Source: Leptospiraceae bacterium
GTDB taxonomy: Bacteria > Spirochaetota > Leptospiria > Leptospirales > Leptospiraceae
Length of the DNA: 64,000 bases
Direction: 5' to 3'
Assembly: GCA_016708435.1 (NCBI GenBank)
Contig: JADJFV010000005.1
Coordinates: forward strand, 186,001 to 250,000
Part shown: piece by piece, positions 1 through 8,156 of the stretch
Layout of the letters: every line of letters starts with the position of its first letter
Position numbering within the stretch: the first letter of the stretch is position 1
Program-made: the position numbers and the translations under genes
Notes under the pieces: generated by a model
Told to the model about the DNA's origin: nothing
The model's database searches: none
The model's input: only the letters and a program-made list of their open reading frames with translations

Positions 1-2068
1 TTTTCCTTCTCGATCTACTCTTACATAGTATGTGTTCGAGCCAGCCCCAACAGAGCCTACCGAATTTAAAGTTCCGTCTGTATTTATGGAGAAATAGGAA
101 ATGGTTCCTCCATTATTTGCTACGTAAGCAAATTTTCCGGTGGGATGAATGAAAACAAACTCTGGACTTGCAGTTGCTACCGGACCTCCCACTAATGTAA
201 TGCCTCCTGTTGTAGGATTAATTGAAAAGGCTCTAATCTCACTACTTCCTTTTGAAACTACATATAAAAATTTACCCGTAGGATCTGCCATTGCTCCTCT
301 TGCATTGGTGCCGGCTACAACCGTCCCCGCAGAAGTTAAAGCGCCCGTAGACGAATTGATAGAATACGCTGAAACATCATGCGTTGCATAGTTGAGAGAA
401 TAGGCAAATTTAGGAACAGAGAAAATGTTCTCATGCGAATAACGGCAGAAATACTTCCCGCAACATTGGTAGCCGTGATTGTATAATCAGTCAATGCAGT
501 TCCTTGCGATGGAGTTCCGCTAATCACACAAGTCGCACTTATGCTTAGACCTGTAGGAAGAGTAGGGCTTGCTGTGCATGTTGTCGCCACACCTGTGATC
601 GTTGGAGTGAGAGCAGTAATTGCAATTCCATTTGTAAAGAAATACGGCGAGCCAACATAAGAGATTGCAGTTGGAGCAGATAAAATTGTGATATTCACCA
701 CTCCGCTTAAGCTTCCCGCTGAGATTGTATAGGCAGTAGATGCTTGTTCTACTGTAGGAGTTCCGCTAATGGCACAAGTGGTTGCGTTGATACTTAATCC
801 TGTTGGCAGGGCAGGAGTTGAAATGCAGTTTGTGACAGTGCTTGCAATTACCGGAGTTAAAGTTGACATGGGGACTCCTCTTGCTAATGTATAACTAGCA
901 CTTAAATAGGCAATCGCAGATGCGCTTCCGCCTGACGCTAAAACATTTCCACCTATCAAAGCAGAGTTTGAAAGATCCGAACTTGTCCAAGTAATTCCAG
1001 TTCCATCATCAGAAGTAAAAGAACTAGCCTGCAATAAATACGATTTCATTCCAGAAGCAATATTGGCTAATGGGCTTGAAGCTATGGCTGTGTATTCAGA
1101 AGAAATTACCAATGCGCTTCCTGACTCATTCAATACATTCTTTCCATCTAATTTCCCGTCTCCTAAAATATCCCCCATCAAAATATTGGTATACGAATTA
1201 TAAGACGAAGTGACTTCTAGTCCCGATGAGTCAGAAATACCTTTGCCCTTCAATACATCCGATACGACAGAGTCGATTCCTCCTAAAGTAGCTAGAAACA
1301 CCTTTGCATTCGTCGAATCATAATCGGAAGAAGTTGGGTCACTTAAATTTGCTTTGGAAGGATCAAACTTTTGCTAGAGCCAAAGAATATTTCTCCAATG
1401 TATTCATTCGCTGTAGTCGCTAAACCTTCCAAATCGGCATTGCTTAGAGTCTGTAAAATTAGTTCGCTATTCTTGGAATGGATAGATGGATTCAATTGGT
1501 TAGCGGATAATCTATATTTTACTAAGGAAGAAAATTTCCCCGCTCCCATATTCGTTAAAGGGTTTACGTTTGTATTGAGTCTTGTGCTACTTGTAGTATT
1601 CGAGGCAGTGAATGTAACAACAGAAACCATTCGCGTCGAATTGGAGCTTGCTGTTTCAGGCACTGTCCATGAAAATGCTTTTCTTCGAAATGGCGAATAG
1701 GTAGTAGAAGCAGAAGTAGGAGTCACAACAATGCAAACCAAATTTGCTTCCGGTCTTTCCATACTCAGAGAATAAGTCCCTCCATTGTTTTTGTCCGAAT
1801 CACCCGAAGTAGTAATCCCGTTTGCTAATAACGACCCCGCTGTCCCATTGCATTTTCCCGCATCCGTGCCACTAGTGGGAATAGTTCTCGCTTGCACAGT
1901 TGCATTTTTGATAGAACCCGTCATTTGCGCTTTTCCATTTAACGTGAGGATAGGTCTATTCAAATTTAAAAGTCGCTTGTAAAGTAGGGAGAGTTCTAAA
2001 AAGCTATCTCCTGATTTATTGCATGATAGTAATAAAATTATTAACAAAAATGGAAGAGTTCTTTTCAT
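1..2068 (-). pseudogene. Lipoprotein with Ig-like domains and a beta-propeller, broken by two frameshifts, continues past the window start
   Basis: The start is the ATG at 2068, preceded by an AGGAG ribosome site; it opens a lipoprotein signal peptide (MKRTLPFLLIILLLSC). After about 230 residues the frame is lost near 1370 at a run of A and resumes as KFDPSKANLSDPT in another frame. Two He_PIG-type putative Ig domains follow (repeated YVGSPY, LPTGLSI and ISGTP motifs). The frame is lost again near 426-437 and resumes as FSVPKFAYSLNYATHDVSAY, then blades with FLYVVSKGSSEIRAFSI and FAYVANNGGTISYFSI, which look like a lactonase/YVTN seven-blade propeller. The function is unknown; a surface lipoprotein is likely. 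Whether the breaks are real or sequence errors cannot be told here. Confidence 0.7.
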
Positions 2069-2184
2069 CGTTTTTCTCCTGACCAAGTGTTTTTCATATA
2101 GTAACGAATTGTTTACGCATTCTATGCATCTATTCAATGCTGTCAAGTGAGGAAAATTTGAACTACATAGGTTTTTTACAAAGG

Positions 2185-2565
2185 TTAGGTTGGGTTCAAA
2201 ACCTTGCTTGTATGTGGTACATCGGGCGTTCCGCTGCTCGTTACCCATTGTTTTATCCTGTGCAGGATTTGCTTTCCTTTGTCCGACAGAGCGTCGGGCT
2301 CGCCTTCCTGAATGGATTCCTGCTGGAGTCGGTTGGTGAGCAGCAGCTTCCATTCTTTAGCTGCTTGGATTTTTCTTTTCTTTCCATCAGCAGCTATCAT
2401 TTCAACTGGGGTATATATTGTACCCCAGTAGTTACTAAGTTCTGGATCGCGGCTTTTTAATTTCTTTATATATTGCTTTATATCGCTACTACCGGTTAAT
2501 ACCAATAATACGTCCTGAATGGAGGAATACCATTTATCTTCTCTTAAAGCAATATTTGCATTCAT
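2185..2565 (-). pseudogene. Truncated Bro-N antirepressor-like gene ending in a repeat
   Basis: Residues about 10-70 (DKWYSSIQDVLLVLTGSSD, then IAADGKKRKIQAA) match the middle of a Bro-N domain and resemble the intact Bro-N protein encoded at 4483-5316. The first beta strands of the domain and everything after the DGKK motif, including the usual FRIIQSIPSPKAEPFK stretch, are missing. The last 45 or so residues are translated from a dispersed 90-bp repeat that reads through in frame. The start overlaps the end of the nuclease-like gene by 32 bp. This is best read as a gene remnant into which the repeat was inserted; a product is possible but unlikely to work as a regulator. Confidence 0.6.
2224..2313 (-). 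repeat. 90-bp dispersed repeat, copy 1
   Basis: Read on the minus strand, this segment is nearly identical to 30681-30771. It begins ATTCAGGAAGGCGAGCCCGA and ends AGCAGCGGAACGCCC. Inside are small hairpins: CCGAC/GTCGG, and the palindrome-like ATCCTGCGCAGGAT (imperfect in this copy). It forms the 3' part of the truncated Bro-N frame and lies just upstream of the lipoprotein start. Confidence 0.85.
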
Positions 2566-2980
2566 AAGAAATAGAGGAATTTGCTTTTCTGCATTTTTCG
2601 CAAATTCTAATTTGAATTGGAATATCTTTTTCTAAGTAAAGAAGTTTCAACCATTTAAAACTTCTTTTGTCATAATCTAATTCCTTTGGATTAGGGTATC
2701 CAATTAGATAACCACTAATTTTCCAAGGATAAGTATAATTAGCTTTTAGCCTATTATAATATCTCAAGATTTGCTTATAGTCTGGAAGTTTTAGAATCGT
2801 CTTTTTTAATTCTACAAGGATAATTTCTTTTTCTTGCTCAAAGGTAAATACTAAATCTGTTCTTGCATCTTTCGATTGAGTTTCTTGTCTTTTATAAGTA
2901 TACTTAGTATTAGCCAGAAATTTTTTGTCGATTAAGTAGGGATGAGTTTCTAGAATATCTTCAATATCTGATTCATTCAT
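2534..2980 (-). CDS. PD-(D/E)XK nuclease-like protein with a C-terminal zinc-ribbon-like end
   Basis: 148 residues. Residues 40-60 carry an Asp followed by a hydrophobic strand and VELKK (RTDLVF ... IILVELKKT), the usual D-(x)n-(E)xK layout of PD-(D/E)XK nucleases, most like the NucS/DUF91 type. A Tyr/Lys-rich helix (PDYKQILRYYNRLKANY) follows. The end has two CxxC pairs (CEKC and CKYC), so a zinc ribbon is likely. The ATG overlaps the stop of the upstream coiled-coil gene (ATGA), so the two are translationally coupled. Nuclease activity is inferred from the motif only; a DNA-binding or defence role fits the ParA/Bro-N neighbourhood but is not shown. Confidence 0.55.
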   Translation of the reverse strand: MNESDIEDILETHPYLIDKKFLANTKYTYKRQETQSKDARTDLVFTFEQEKEIILVELKKTILKLPDYKQILRYYNRLKANYTYPWKISGYLIGYPNPKELDYDKRSFKWLKLLYLEKDIPIQIRICEKCRKANSSISYECKYCFKRR

Positions 2981-3545
2981 ACCTTCTCCATAATATAGCC
3001 TGAACGAGTGTTTTTTACAATCTCTACTAGTTTCTTTATTACATCTTCTCTTTTTTTAGGAAGTGATTTTGGTTTATATTCTTTTGGAAGCTTAGTAAAA
3101 ATATCTTTATTCGCTGGATACTTATCAGTATCCGCAAATTCTTTAAATATACGTTCTTCTTCCCATGACTCAATTGGAAGGTATTTGCTTTTTATCTTCT
3201 TTGCAATAATTCCTTTCAGTTCGATAACTGGTTTTTCTAAAACTAAAAGCAACGCTAATTCTTTGTTTGAAGGATTACTATTGATTAGTTCTGTTGAAAG
3301 TAAATCGACAAAGTCTTGTTGTGTTAGAATACCCTTAGCATCTTTAAGTTCTTTTCAATTTGTTTACTTTCAATTCCAATACTCTTCAAATCTAATTTTA
3401 GTTTTTTTGTATTAAATTCAAAGTCTTTAATACTCTTTGTAATTTCTTGAATAAAGGAAGTTGATTTACGATTGCTACTTTTATCTAAAATATCTAATCC
3501 TTCTTTTATTTTTATAATATTAGTTTTTAAATTTTTAATTGCTTG
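2977..3545 (-). pseudogene. Coiled-coil hypothetical gene between ParA and the nuclease, frameshifted
   Basis: Not recognised. Two frames join near 3352-3355 at a run of A: the upstream frame gives a Lys/Ile-rich helical stretch (SFIQEITKSIKDFEFNTKKL), and the downstream frame gives LKDAKGILTQQDFVDLLSTE and ends NTRSGYIMEKV. The whole would be about 190 residues, mostly helical. The upstream frame directly follows the in-frame TAA that ends ParA and has no ATG of its own, so its start is unclear: readthrough, an unusual start, or a further error. Its tight spacing with ParA and the nuclease gene indicates one operon, so it may be the DNA-binding or adaptor partner of ParA. Confidence 0.45.
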
Positions 3546-4447
3546 TTAGTATTCCATATTATCCTCTATCCTATTTATTAACTCTTCAGTCAAATCTTGG
3601 ATTTCTTTTCTAGCAACTGCATCCTTTGAAAAACACATAGGTGAATTATCTCTTACTGATTTTAAATACGCGCTTTTATTAGAAAGCTTGGTGTGAAATA
3701 TATTATCATCTTTGGATTAAAGCCATAGTGAATCATATGAGGCGCAGAGAGTCTTTCTATACAATTATTTATATAGCTTTTATGAATGGTAAGCCTTGAC
3801 ATATATTTTGTGAATACAACACCTAAAAATTGTAGATGAATTTTTTTATATGTTTCGTGTTTAAAAGATATTTGGTGAAGGCATTTTATTAAAACCTCTA
3901 AGCCTAATTGAACAAATGGTTCAGGAGTAAAGGGAACGATAAATCCATGACTTGCAATAATCGCATTCTTTGTCTCACCACCTAAGCTGGGAGAAGTATC
4001 TATTAAAATAAAATCATAATCGTTCGTTGTTTTAATTATATCAGATAGAATAAATTCCCACATCAGCCCTTTATTCTTTTGTGCCCTATAAATTTTATTA
4101 GCTTCAATCATGTCTACTGCTCCAGGCAATAAATCTAGTGTGGGTAATATTTGTTTGCCTTTCTCTTCAAAGACTGATTTTATAATGTAATTGTCTATAT
4201 TAAAAGAAGACGTTCCTTTTGTTACCCAGTCCAACATTGCAAAATAAATATTTCTTCGATTCGATTGAATGAAATCCCATCTTTCATTTAGATTCAAGCA
4301 ATATCCAGTCGTATTCATTTGTGGATCCATATCTATAATTAAAACTCTTTTGTTATGAAATTTTGCAAGCGCTGCTGCTAAGTTCACTGTAATGGTAGTC
4401 TTTCCTACACCACCTTTAAAGTTTACAATTGAAATTATTTTTGCCAT
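3546..4447 (-). pseudogene. ParA/Soj-family ATPase with a late frameshift
   Basis: The deviant Walker A is clear at residues 10-17 (KGGVGKTT), with Walker A' (VLIIDMDPQMNTT) and Walker B (FILIDTSPSLG). The ATG has GAGG upstream. The frame breaks at a run of A near 3711-3713, about 245 residues in. Shifting by one base restores a normal ParA tail (DNIFHTKLSNKSAYLKSVRD ... VARKEIQDLTEELINRIEDN) and a stop at 3546. A ParA of about 300 residues would partition DNA or position a complex. No parB or parS is visible, so the partner may be the downstream coiled-coil protein. Context (Bro-N, restriction relic) suggests an integrated plasmid or phage-like element. The break may be a base-call error. 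Confidence 0.7.
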
Positions 4448-4482
4448 ATGATTTAATCCTCACTTTTTTTGCTGTCTATACA

Positions 4483-5316
4483 TTACTTCTTCCCACGCAA
4501 TTTCTTTTTCTCTAAAGGCAAAAAGTTATCTTTCGTAATAATGCTTGTGCCCAATTCCTTTTCGGTTTGTTTACGTGCGTTACCCGCTACACTACCGCCA
4601 CGTTTGGCTACTTTTTTATTCTTATCAAATGTATCTGGCTTTTCTTTTTTAGAAATTTCTGTAGTGACTTTTTCCCCGAGCATTGTGAAGATTAACTCTA
4701 AGTCTGTCATATGATCACGGAGATTTTGTGTCTTCTTGGTTAAACCTTTTACTTGTTTGTATTCATTGGGAGTTAAACCGAAAGTAGCCTTTGAAATTTC
4801 AGAAGTGAGAATTGCATAATCTTTCTCGGAGTGAACACCTCGCTCTTTCCATTCATCGGTAAGATTTTGACGAATGGCAATCCCTCGAAGTCGTTTATCA
4901 ATCCAGTCCTTGGGATAACCTTTTTGTTCGTATAATTCTTTCATTCTTTCTTGTGCAAGCTCGGGATTTTCGATTTCTTGCACTCGTTCATAACCAACTT
5001 TTGCTAACCATTGTTTGAACGGTTCTGCTTTAGGAGAAGGAATAGATTGGATAATACGAAATAGTCCCTGTGCATTAGAGCAATCCGTTTTGTATTTTTT
5101 GCCATCGCTTGCTTCGAGTTTCAGTTGTCGACAAATTGTCGATAACTCAAGTCCATCTTCCAACTGAACTCTAATTTTCATCTTATACCAATAATCCTTG
5201 GCATCTAAGCTATCTGTCAATACTCCCACAATATCCACTACGGAAAAATACCATTCTTCGTTAAACCAAATCCGCCTGATGCTTTTGCTTTCAAAGACTA
5301 TTATTTTATTTTGCAT
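4483..5316 (-). CDS. Bro-N domain prophage antirepressor-like protein
   Basis: 277 residues from the ATG at 5316, chosen because GGAGGAGAG sits just upstream; an in-frame ATG 21 bp earlier lacks this site. Residues 1-95 are a complete Bro-N domain (IIVFESKSIRRIWFNEEWYF ... EASDGKKYKTDCSNAQGLFR, then IQSIPSPKAEPFKQWLAKVG). The rest holds the common Bro-associated region (RLRGIAIRQNLTDEWKERGV, ATFGLTPNEYKQVKGL) and a basic tail. Such proteins are DNA-binding regulators typical of phages and mobile elements. It starts right after the type III restriction relic and precedes parA by 35 bp, so it likely shares the parA transcript. Confidence 0.8.
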   Translation of the reverse strand: MQNKIIVFESKSIRRIWFNEEWYFSVVDIVGVLTDSLDAKDYWYKMKIRVQLEDGLELSTICRQLKLEASDGKKYKTDCSNAQGLFRIIQSIPSPKAEPFKQWLAKVGYERVQEIENPELAQERMKELYEQKGYPKDWIDKRLRGIAIRQNLTDEWKERGVHSEKDYAILTSEISKATFGLTPNEYKQVKGLTKKTQNLRDHMTDLELIFTMLGEKVTTEISKKEKPDTFDKNKKVAKRGGSVAGNARKQTEKELGTSIITKDNFLPLEKKKLRGKK

Positions 5317-5318
5317 TT

Positions 5319-5581
5319 TCACTCTCCTCCATCCCACAACCCTTTCTCTAATATATCATCAATCTCTTCTCTTTGATAAGCAACGGCATAACGCCATTTG
5401 CCGAAGGATGCTTGGGAGTTAACAGCCTTTACCCAATCGAGAGCAGCTTTTGCTTTTTCGTCGGATTCTTCTGTTCTTTATCAGGATTCACAAGACCGAT
5501 TTCAGGATTGTTTAACCTTGTCTTGTCCGCGTGAACATATTGCTCTACTTCATAATTGTGAACTAGTTTGTCTTTTGGCAT
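5319..5581 (-). pseudogene. Relic of a type III restriction enzyme Res subunit with an internal deletion
   Basis: The ATG at 5581 opens a frame MPKDKLVHNYEVEQYVHADK ... INNP-like (RLNNPEIGLVNPDKEQ), which resembles the start of type III Res proteins. It then shifts frame into EESDEKAKAALDWVKAVNSQ, followed by FGKWRYAVAYQREEIDDILE, which resembles the very C-terminus of such proteins. The helicase and nuclease core, normally 800 or more residues, is absent. The stop overlaps the ribosome site of the Bro-N gene. The identification rests on short ends and is moderate. Confidence 0.5.
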
Positions 5582-5765
5582 GGCTTTCCTTGCTTGTGTA
5601 GCATCTAACTACTTGCTATCCTAGTCTAATACTAGGACAAAATAGAAGGTATTTCTGTAATTATTTACGTCAAGAGGGAAAATACGTTTTACTTCAAAAA
5701 ACGATTGTCATCTTTAGTGAATAGGTTTTTTTAAAAGTTCGATGAGTGCTAAAAAATTTACTAAA

Positions 5766-6251
5766 TTACAAATAACTCTTTCCTTCCATATCGACCCAAC
5801 CTGTCTTGGAAAGTTCTTTAACTTTATTGCGAAGCCAAGGCTCGGCGGTGCCGATACAACGAAGGTAATCACTATCATTTTGATAGATTAAGAAGTCTAG
5901 ATTTTCATTAGTGATATAAAAAATATAATCAGGAAATTCAGTTTGAAATTTAGTGAAAGATTGGTTTTCTGGAAAAATATAAATTGTGGAATCATCCCCT
6001 TTATCAAAGAAAAGATAAAATTCATTGGGTAATAGAAATTCATCTAGCCATTTCCATGCATTAGCATCGCAGACACTAAAACCACCATGTTCAGCAGCTG
6101 ATTCCCATAGAGCGTAGTGGTATTTTCCATCCGTAAAAGTATCCCAGACTTTTTGACGAAAAAACACGGATTTTAAACTAGACATTTCTGTTAGTTTATA
6201 CCCTGTTGTATGTAAAGCTTCATTGATGCTTTCTTTTACAAAGTTAATCAT
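5766..6251 (-). CDS. Hypothetical protein, likely immunity partner of the upstream toxin-like gene
   Basis: 161 residues from the ATG at 6251, which overlaps the stop of the upstream gene as ATGA and has an AGGA site. No family is recognised. The protein is acidic and aromatic-rich (YHYALWESAAEHGGFSVCDA, FLLPNEFYLFFDKGDDSTIY), soluble, with no signal peptide or membrane segment. Small acidic cytoplasmic proteins directly downstream of a toxin domain, translationally coupled, are the typical layout of immunity genes. That role is inferred from position only. Confidence 0.5.
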   Translation of the reverse strand: MINFVKESINEALHTTGYKLTEMSSLKSVFFRQKVWDTFTDGKYHYALWESAAEHGGFSVCDANAWKWLDEFLLPNEFYLFFDKGDDSTIYIFPENQSFTKFQTEFPDYIFYITNENLDFLIYQNDSDYLRCIGTAEPWLRNKVKELSKTGWVDMEGKSYL

Positions 6252-6925
6252 TTTGCATTCCTGAAATAAGGTACACAATCTAAAAAGATATGACCCTTTA
6301 TCCTGTCTTCTTTTTTGCCAGAGGATTTATATCCAATATGAAATACATCTGAACCCTCTAATTTGTGCGGCGCATCAATGCTAACTTCTGCTCCACCAAA
6401 TCCCTTCCATTCAACAACACCAGACTTTCCATTAATATCTTTCGCCCATTGCTTGGGTTGAAACTTAGAAATATCTGCTTTTGTTCTCCTGAAAGCCTCT
6501 TGCAACGCTTCCTCGAATGTTTTTCCAGAACCTCTCCAGTCTAAATCATGTTCTTGAATTGGATACCCTGTTAAACTCCCAATATCCTTTATAAAATTCT
6601 TTTGGCAAGCACATAATCTTACCTGTTTTACTTTCCAAAGTAGATCGCAATAGGCTTCTTTTTCGTATTTTTCTAATGGTATGTGTTTTTCTATCTTAGC
6701 TTGTAAGACAGCTAATTGCTCTTCTTCAGTCTGGTCTGAGTTCTTTAGCGACGCAACAACGATAAGAATAATACCAACGAGCAGGCTAACAAGGAATAGC
6801 CTTCTTCCTAAATAAGAAGGTAAGTTTTTCGTGTTATCATTCGCTTCTTTATTTTTGACAGACTTGGAATTGCGCTGGATATTTCCAAGCGATACAGCAG
6901 CAAAGATAGAAGGATGATTCCTCAT
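6248..6925 (-). CDS. Membrane-anchored protein with a C-terminal Ntox47-like toxin domain
   Basis: 225 residues from the ATG at 6925, six bases after GGAG; earlier starts (TTG 6955, ATG 6931) are badly spaced. One hydrophobic segment (LFLVSLLVGIILIVVASL) lies near residue 50. The C-terminal 90 residues (GSGKTFEEALQEAFRRTKAD ... WAKDINGKSGVVEWKGFGGA ... VSIDAPHKLEGSDVFHIGYK ... RIKGHIFLDCVPY) fit my recollection of the polymorphic toxin type 47 domain, a proposed RNase. The usual long delivery region and PAAR/VgrG/Rhs parts are absent. The coupled downstream gene would be immunity. The fold assignment is from motif memory and is moderate. Confidence 0.5.
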   Translation of the reverse strand: MRNHPSIFAAVSLGNIQRNSKSVKNKEANDNTKNLPSYLGRRLFLVSLLVGIILIVVASLKNSDQTEEEQLAVLQAKIEKHIPLEKYEKEAYCDLLWKVKQVRLCACQKNFIKDIGSLTGYPIQEHDLDWRGSGKTFEEALQEAFRRTKADISKFQPKQWAKDINGKSGVVEWKGFGGAEVSIDAPHKLEGSDVFHIGYKSSGKKEDRIKGHIFLDCVPYFRNAK

Positions 6926-7046
6926 ATCCATCTCCAAATTGAGTGCCTTGACCAAGCTGCTTATGTTATAATAGTTTTGCCAACTATAATATCATTTTTT
7001 AGGGACTGTGAAAGCATCCCCATTTTTTTAGTTAAACATCGTATCT

Positions 7047-7074
7047 TTTATCGTGTCCATCGGTGGTAATCTTT
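7047..7074. repeat. Short dispersed repeat of the ATCGGTGGTAATC type
   Basis: TTATCGTGTCCATCGGTGGT followed by AATCTTT matches similar segments at 11838-11877 (opposite orientation), 30418-30446, 35023-35042 and a short one at 53409. It resembles the 'CACGGATGAACACGGATAAA' repeats seen between genes in many bacteria. It is not coding. Confidence 0.55.
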
Positions 7075-7078
7075 AAAG

Positions 7079-7220
7079 AATCAGGGGAAGTCATCCCCTT
7101 TCGCAAAGGGGACTGAATCTACAAGGTTCAGCAATATCGATACAATCAGGGGAAGTCATCCCCTTTCGCAAAGGGGATTAAATCTATAGAGCTTAGCAAT
7201 ATCTATACAATCAGGGGATT
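7079..7220. repeat. 65-bp tandem repeat with competing hairpins upstream of dapA
   Basis: Two full units (7079-7143 and 7144-7208) and a 12-bp start of a third. Each unit has AGGGGA-n5-TCCCCT followed by the hairpin TCCCCTTTCGCAAAGGGGA, so the middle TCCCCT can pair either way. The parts between the hairpins differ at several places but are clearly alike, so these are not CRISPR spacers. With the repeat at 7047 they fill most of the 300-bp gap before dapA. A leader or transcript-end function is possible but not shown. Confidence 0.8.
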
Positions 7221-7271
7221 CGAAAAAAGTTTTTAATTGCCAAAAAGCTTCACTCCTAAAACTCTATTTAT

Positions 7272-8156
7272 ATGTTTCAAGGTGTATTTACGGCGATTAT
7301 CACGCCTTTTAAAGATGATAAAATTGATTATAACAGCTTTTTTCGCATTTTAGATGCGCAAATTCAGTCTGGTGTTGCAGGGGTTGTGCCCTGTGGAACG
7401 ACAGGTGAGTCTCCTACTTTGGATTATGATGAGCACAGTGAATTGATTCAAAAGACAGTAGAGTATGTGAACAAGAGAATATTGGTTATTGCTGGCACAG
7501 GCTCTAATTCTACTTCCGAGGCGATTCATCTTACCGAGCGAGCTTGTAAAGATGGAGTAGACGGAGTATTGTCTGTGAATCCATATTACAATAAGCCTAC
7601 TCAAGAAGGGCTTTTTTTGCACTTCAAGAAGATTGCAGAAGTATCTACAAAGCCAGTTATGCTTTATAATATTCCGGGGCGAACGGCTGTTAATCTATTG
7701 CCCGATACAATCAAAAGGCTTTCTGATATTCCAAATATCAAGTCGATTAAAGAAGCCACAGGTGATTTGGGGCAAATGGCAAAGACGATTCAAGCAGTTG
7801 GATCTAAAATGTCTGTTCTTTCGGGAGATGATAATCTTACTTTGCCCTTACTTGCTATTGGAGGTAAAGGGGTAGTATCCGTTGTATCTAATTTATTTCC
7901 AAAGACATTGTCTTCTATGGTAGCTTCATTCTTAAAAGGTGACTTGGAAGGTGCAAGAAAAATTCACTACGAACTACTTTCTGTCTTTAGCCTTGTGTTT
8001 TGCGAAACCAATCCAATTCCAGTTAAGGCAGCTATGCATTGGCTCGGTTATTCTGAGAATACTCTCCGTTTGCCAATGACTACTTTGACTGCGAGTGCAC
8101 AGGCTGATGAACTAAAAAAACAAATCTTCCATTTACGGAGCTTAGGCTATGAGTAA
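7272..8156 (+). CDS. dapA: 4-hydroxy-tetrahydrodipicolinate synthase
   Basis: 294 residues, the normal length. It condenses pyruvate with aspartate semialdehyde in the cytoplasm, the first committed step to diaminopimelate and lysine. Seen are the TT-G substrate motif (PCGTTGESPTL), the Tyr-bearing NPYYNKPTQEG, the Schiff-base Lys in IPNIKSIKEATGDLGQM, and the LSGDDNLTLPLLAIGGKGVV C-terminal motif. The stop overlaps the start of dapB by 8 bp, so the two are one operon. No clear ribosome site precedes the ATG. Confidence 0.97.
   Translation: MFQGVFTAIITPFKDDKIDYNSFFRILDAQIQSGVAGVVPCGTTGESPTLDYDEHSELIQKTVEYVNKRILVIAGTGSNSTSEAIHLTERACKDGVDGVLSVNPYYNKPTQEGLFLHFKKIAEVSTKPVMLYNIPGRTAVNLLPDTIKRLSDIPNIKSIKEATGDLGQMAKTIQAVGSKMSVLSGDDNLTLPLLAIGGKGVVSVVSNLFPKTLSSMVASFLKGDLEGARKIHYELLSVFSLVFCETNPIPVKAAMHWLGYSENTLRLPMTTLTASAQADELKKQIFHLRSLGYE

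Noticed and set aside
336..1301. Stand-alone 321-residue Ig-like protein
   Set aside because: It has no signal peptide or ribosome site and is continuous by frame shift with the lipoprotein upstream and the propeller downstream.
2069..2353. Longer N-terminus for the lipoprotein
   Set aside because: The upstream codons are translated from the 90-bp repeat and spacer; the signal peptide begins at 2068 with a ribosome site.
5398..5601. Plus-strand frame over the restriction relic
   Set aside because: It is the opposite strand of the Res fragments, has no ribosome site and no protein-like pattern.
7079..7220. CRISPR-like array of two repeats
   Set aside because: The would-be spacers are similar to each other and the repeat contains its own hairpins; the period is simply a 65-bp tandem repeat. 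No cas gene is present.
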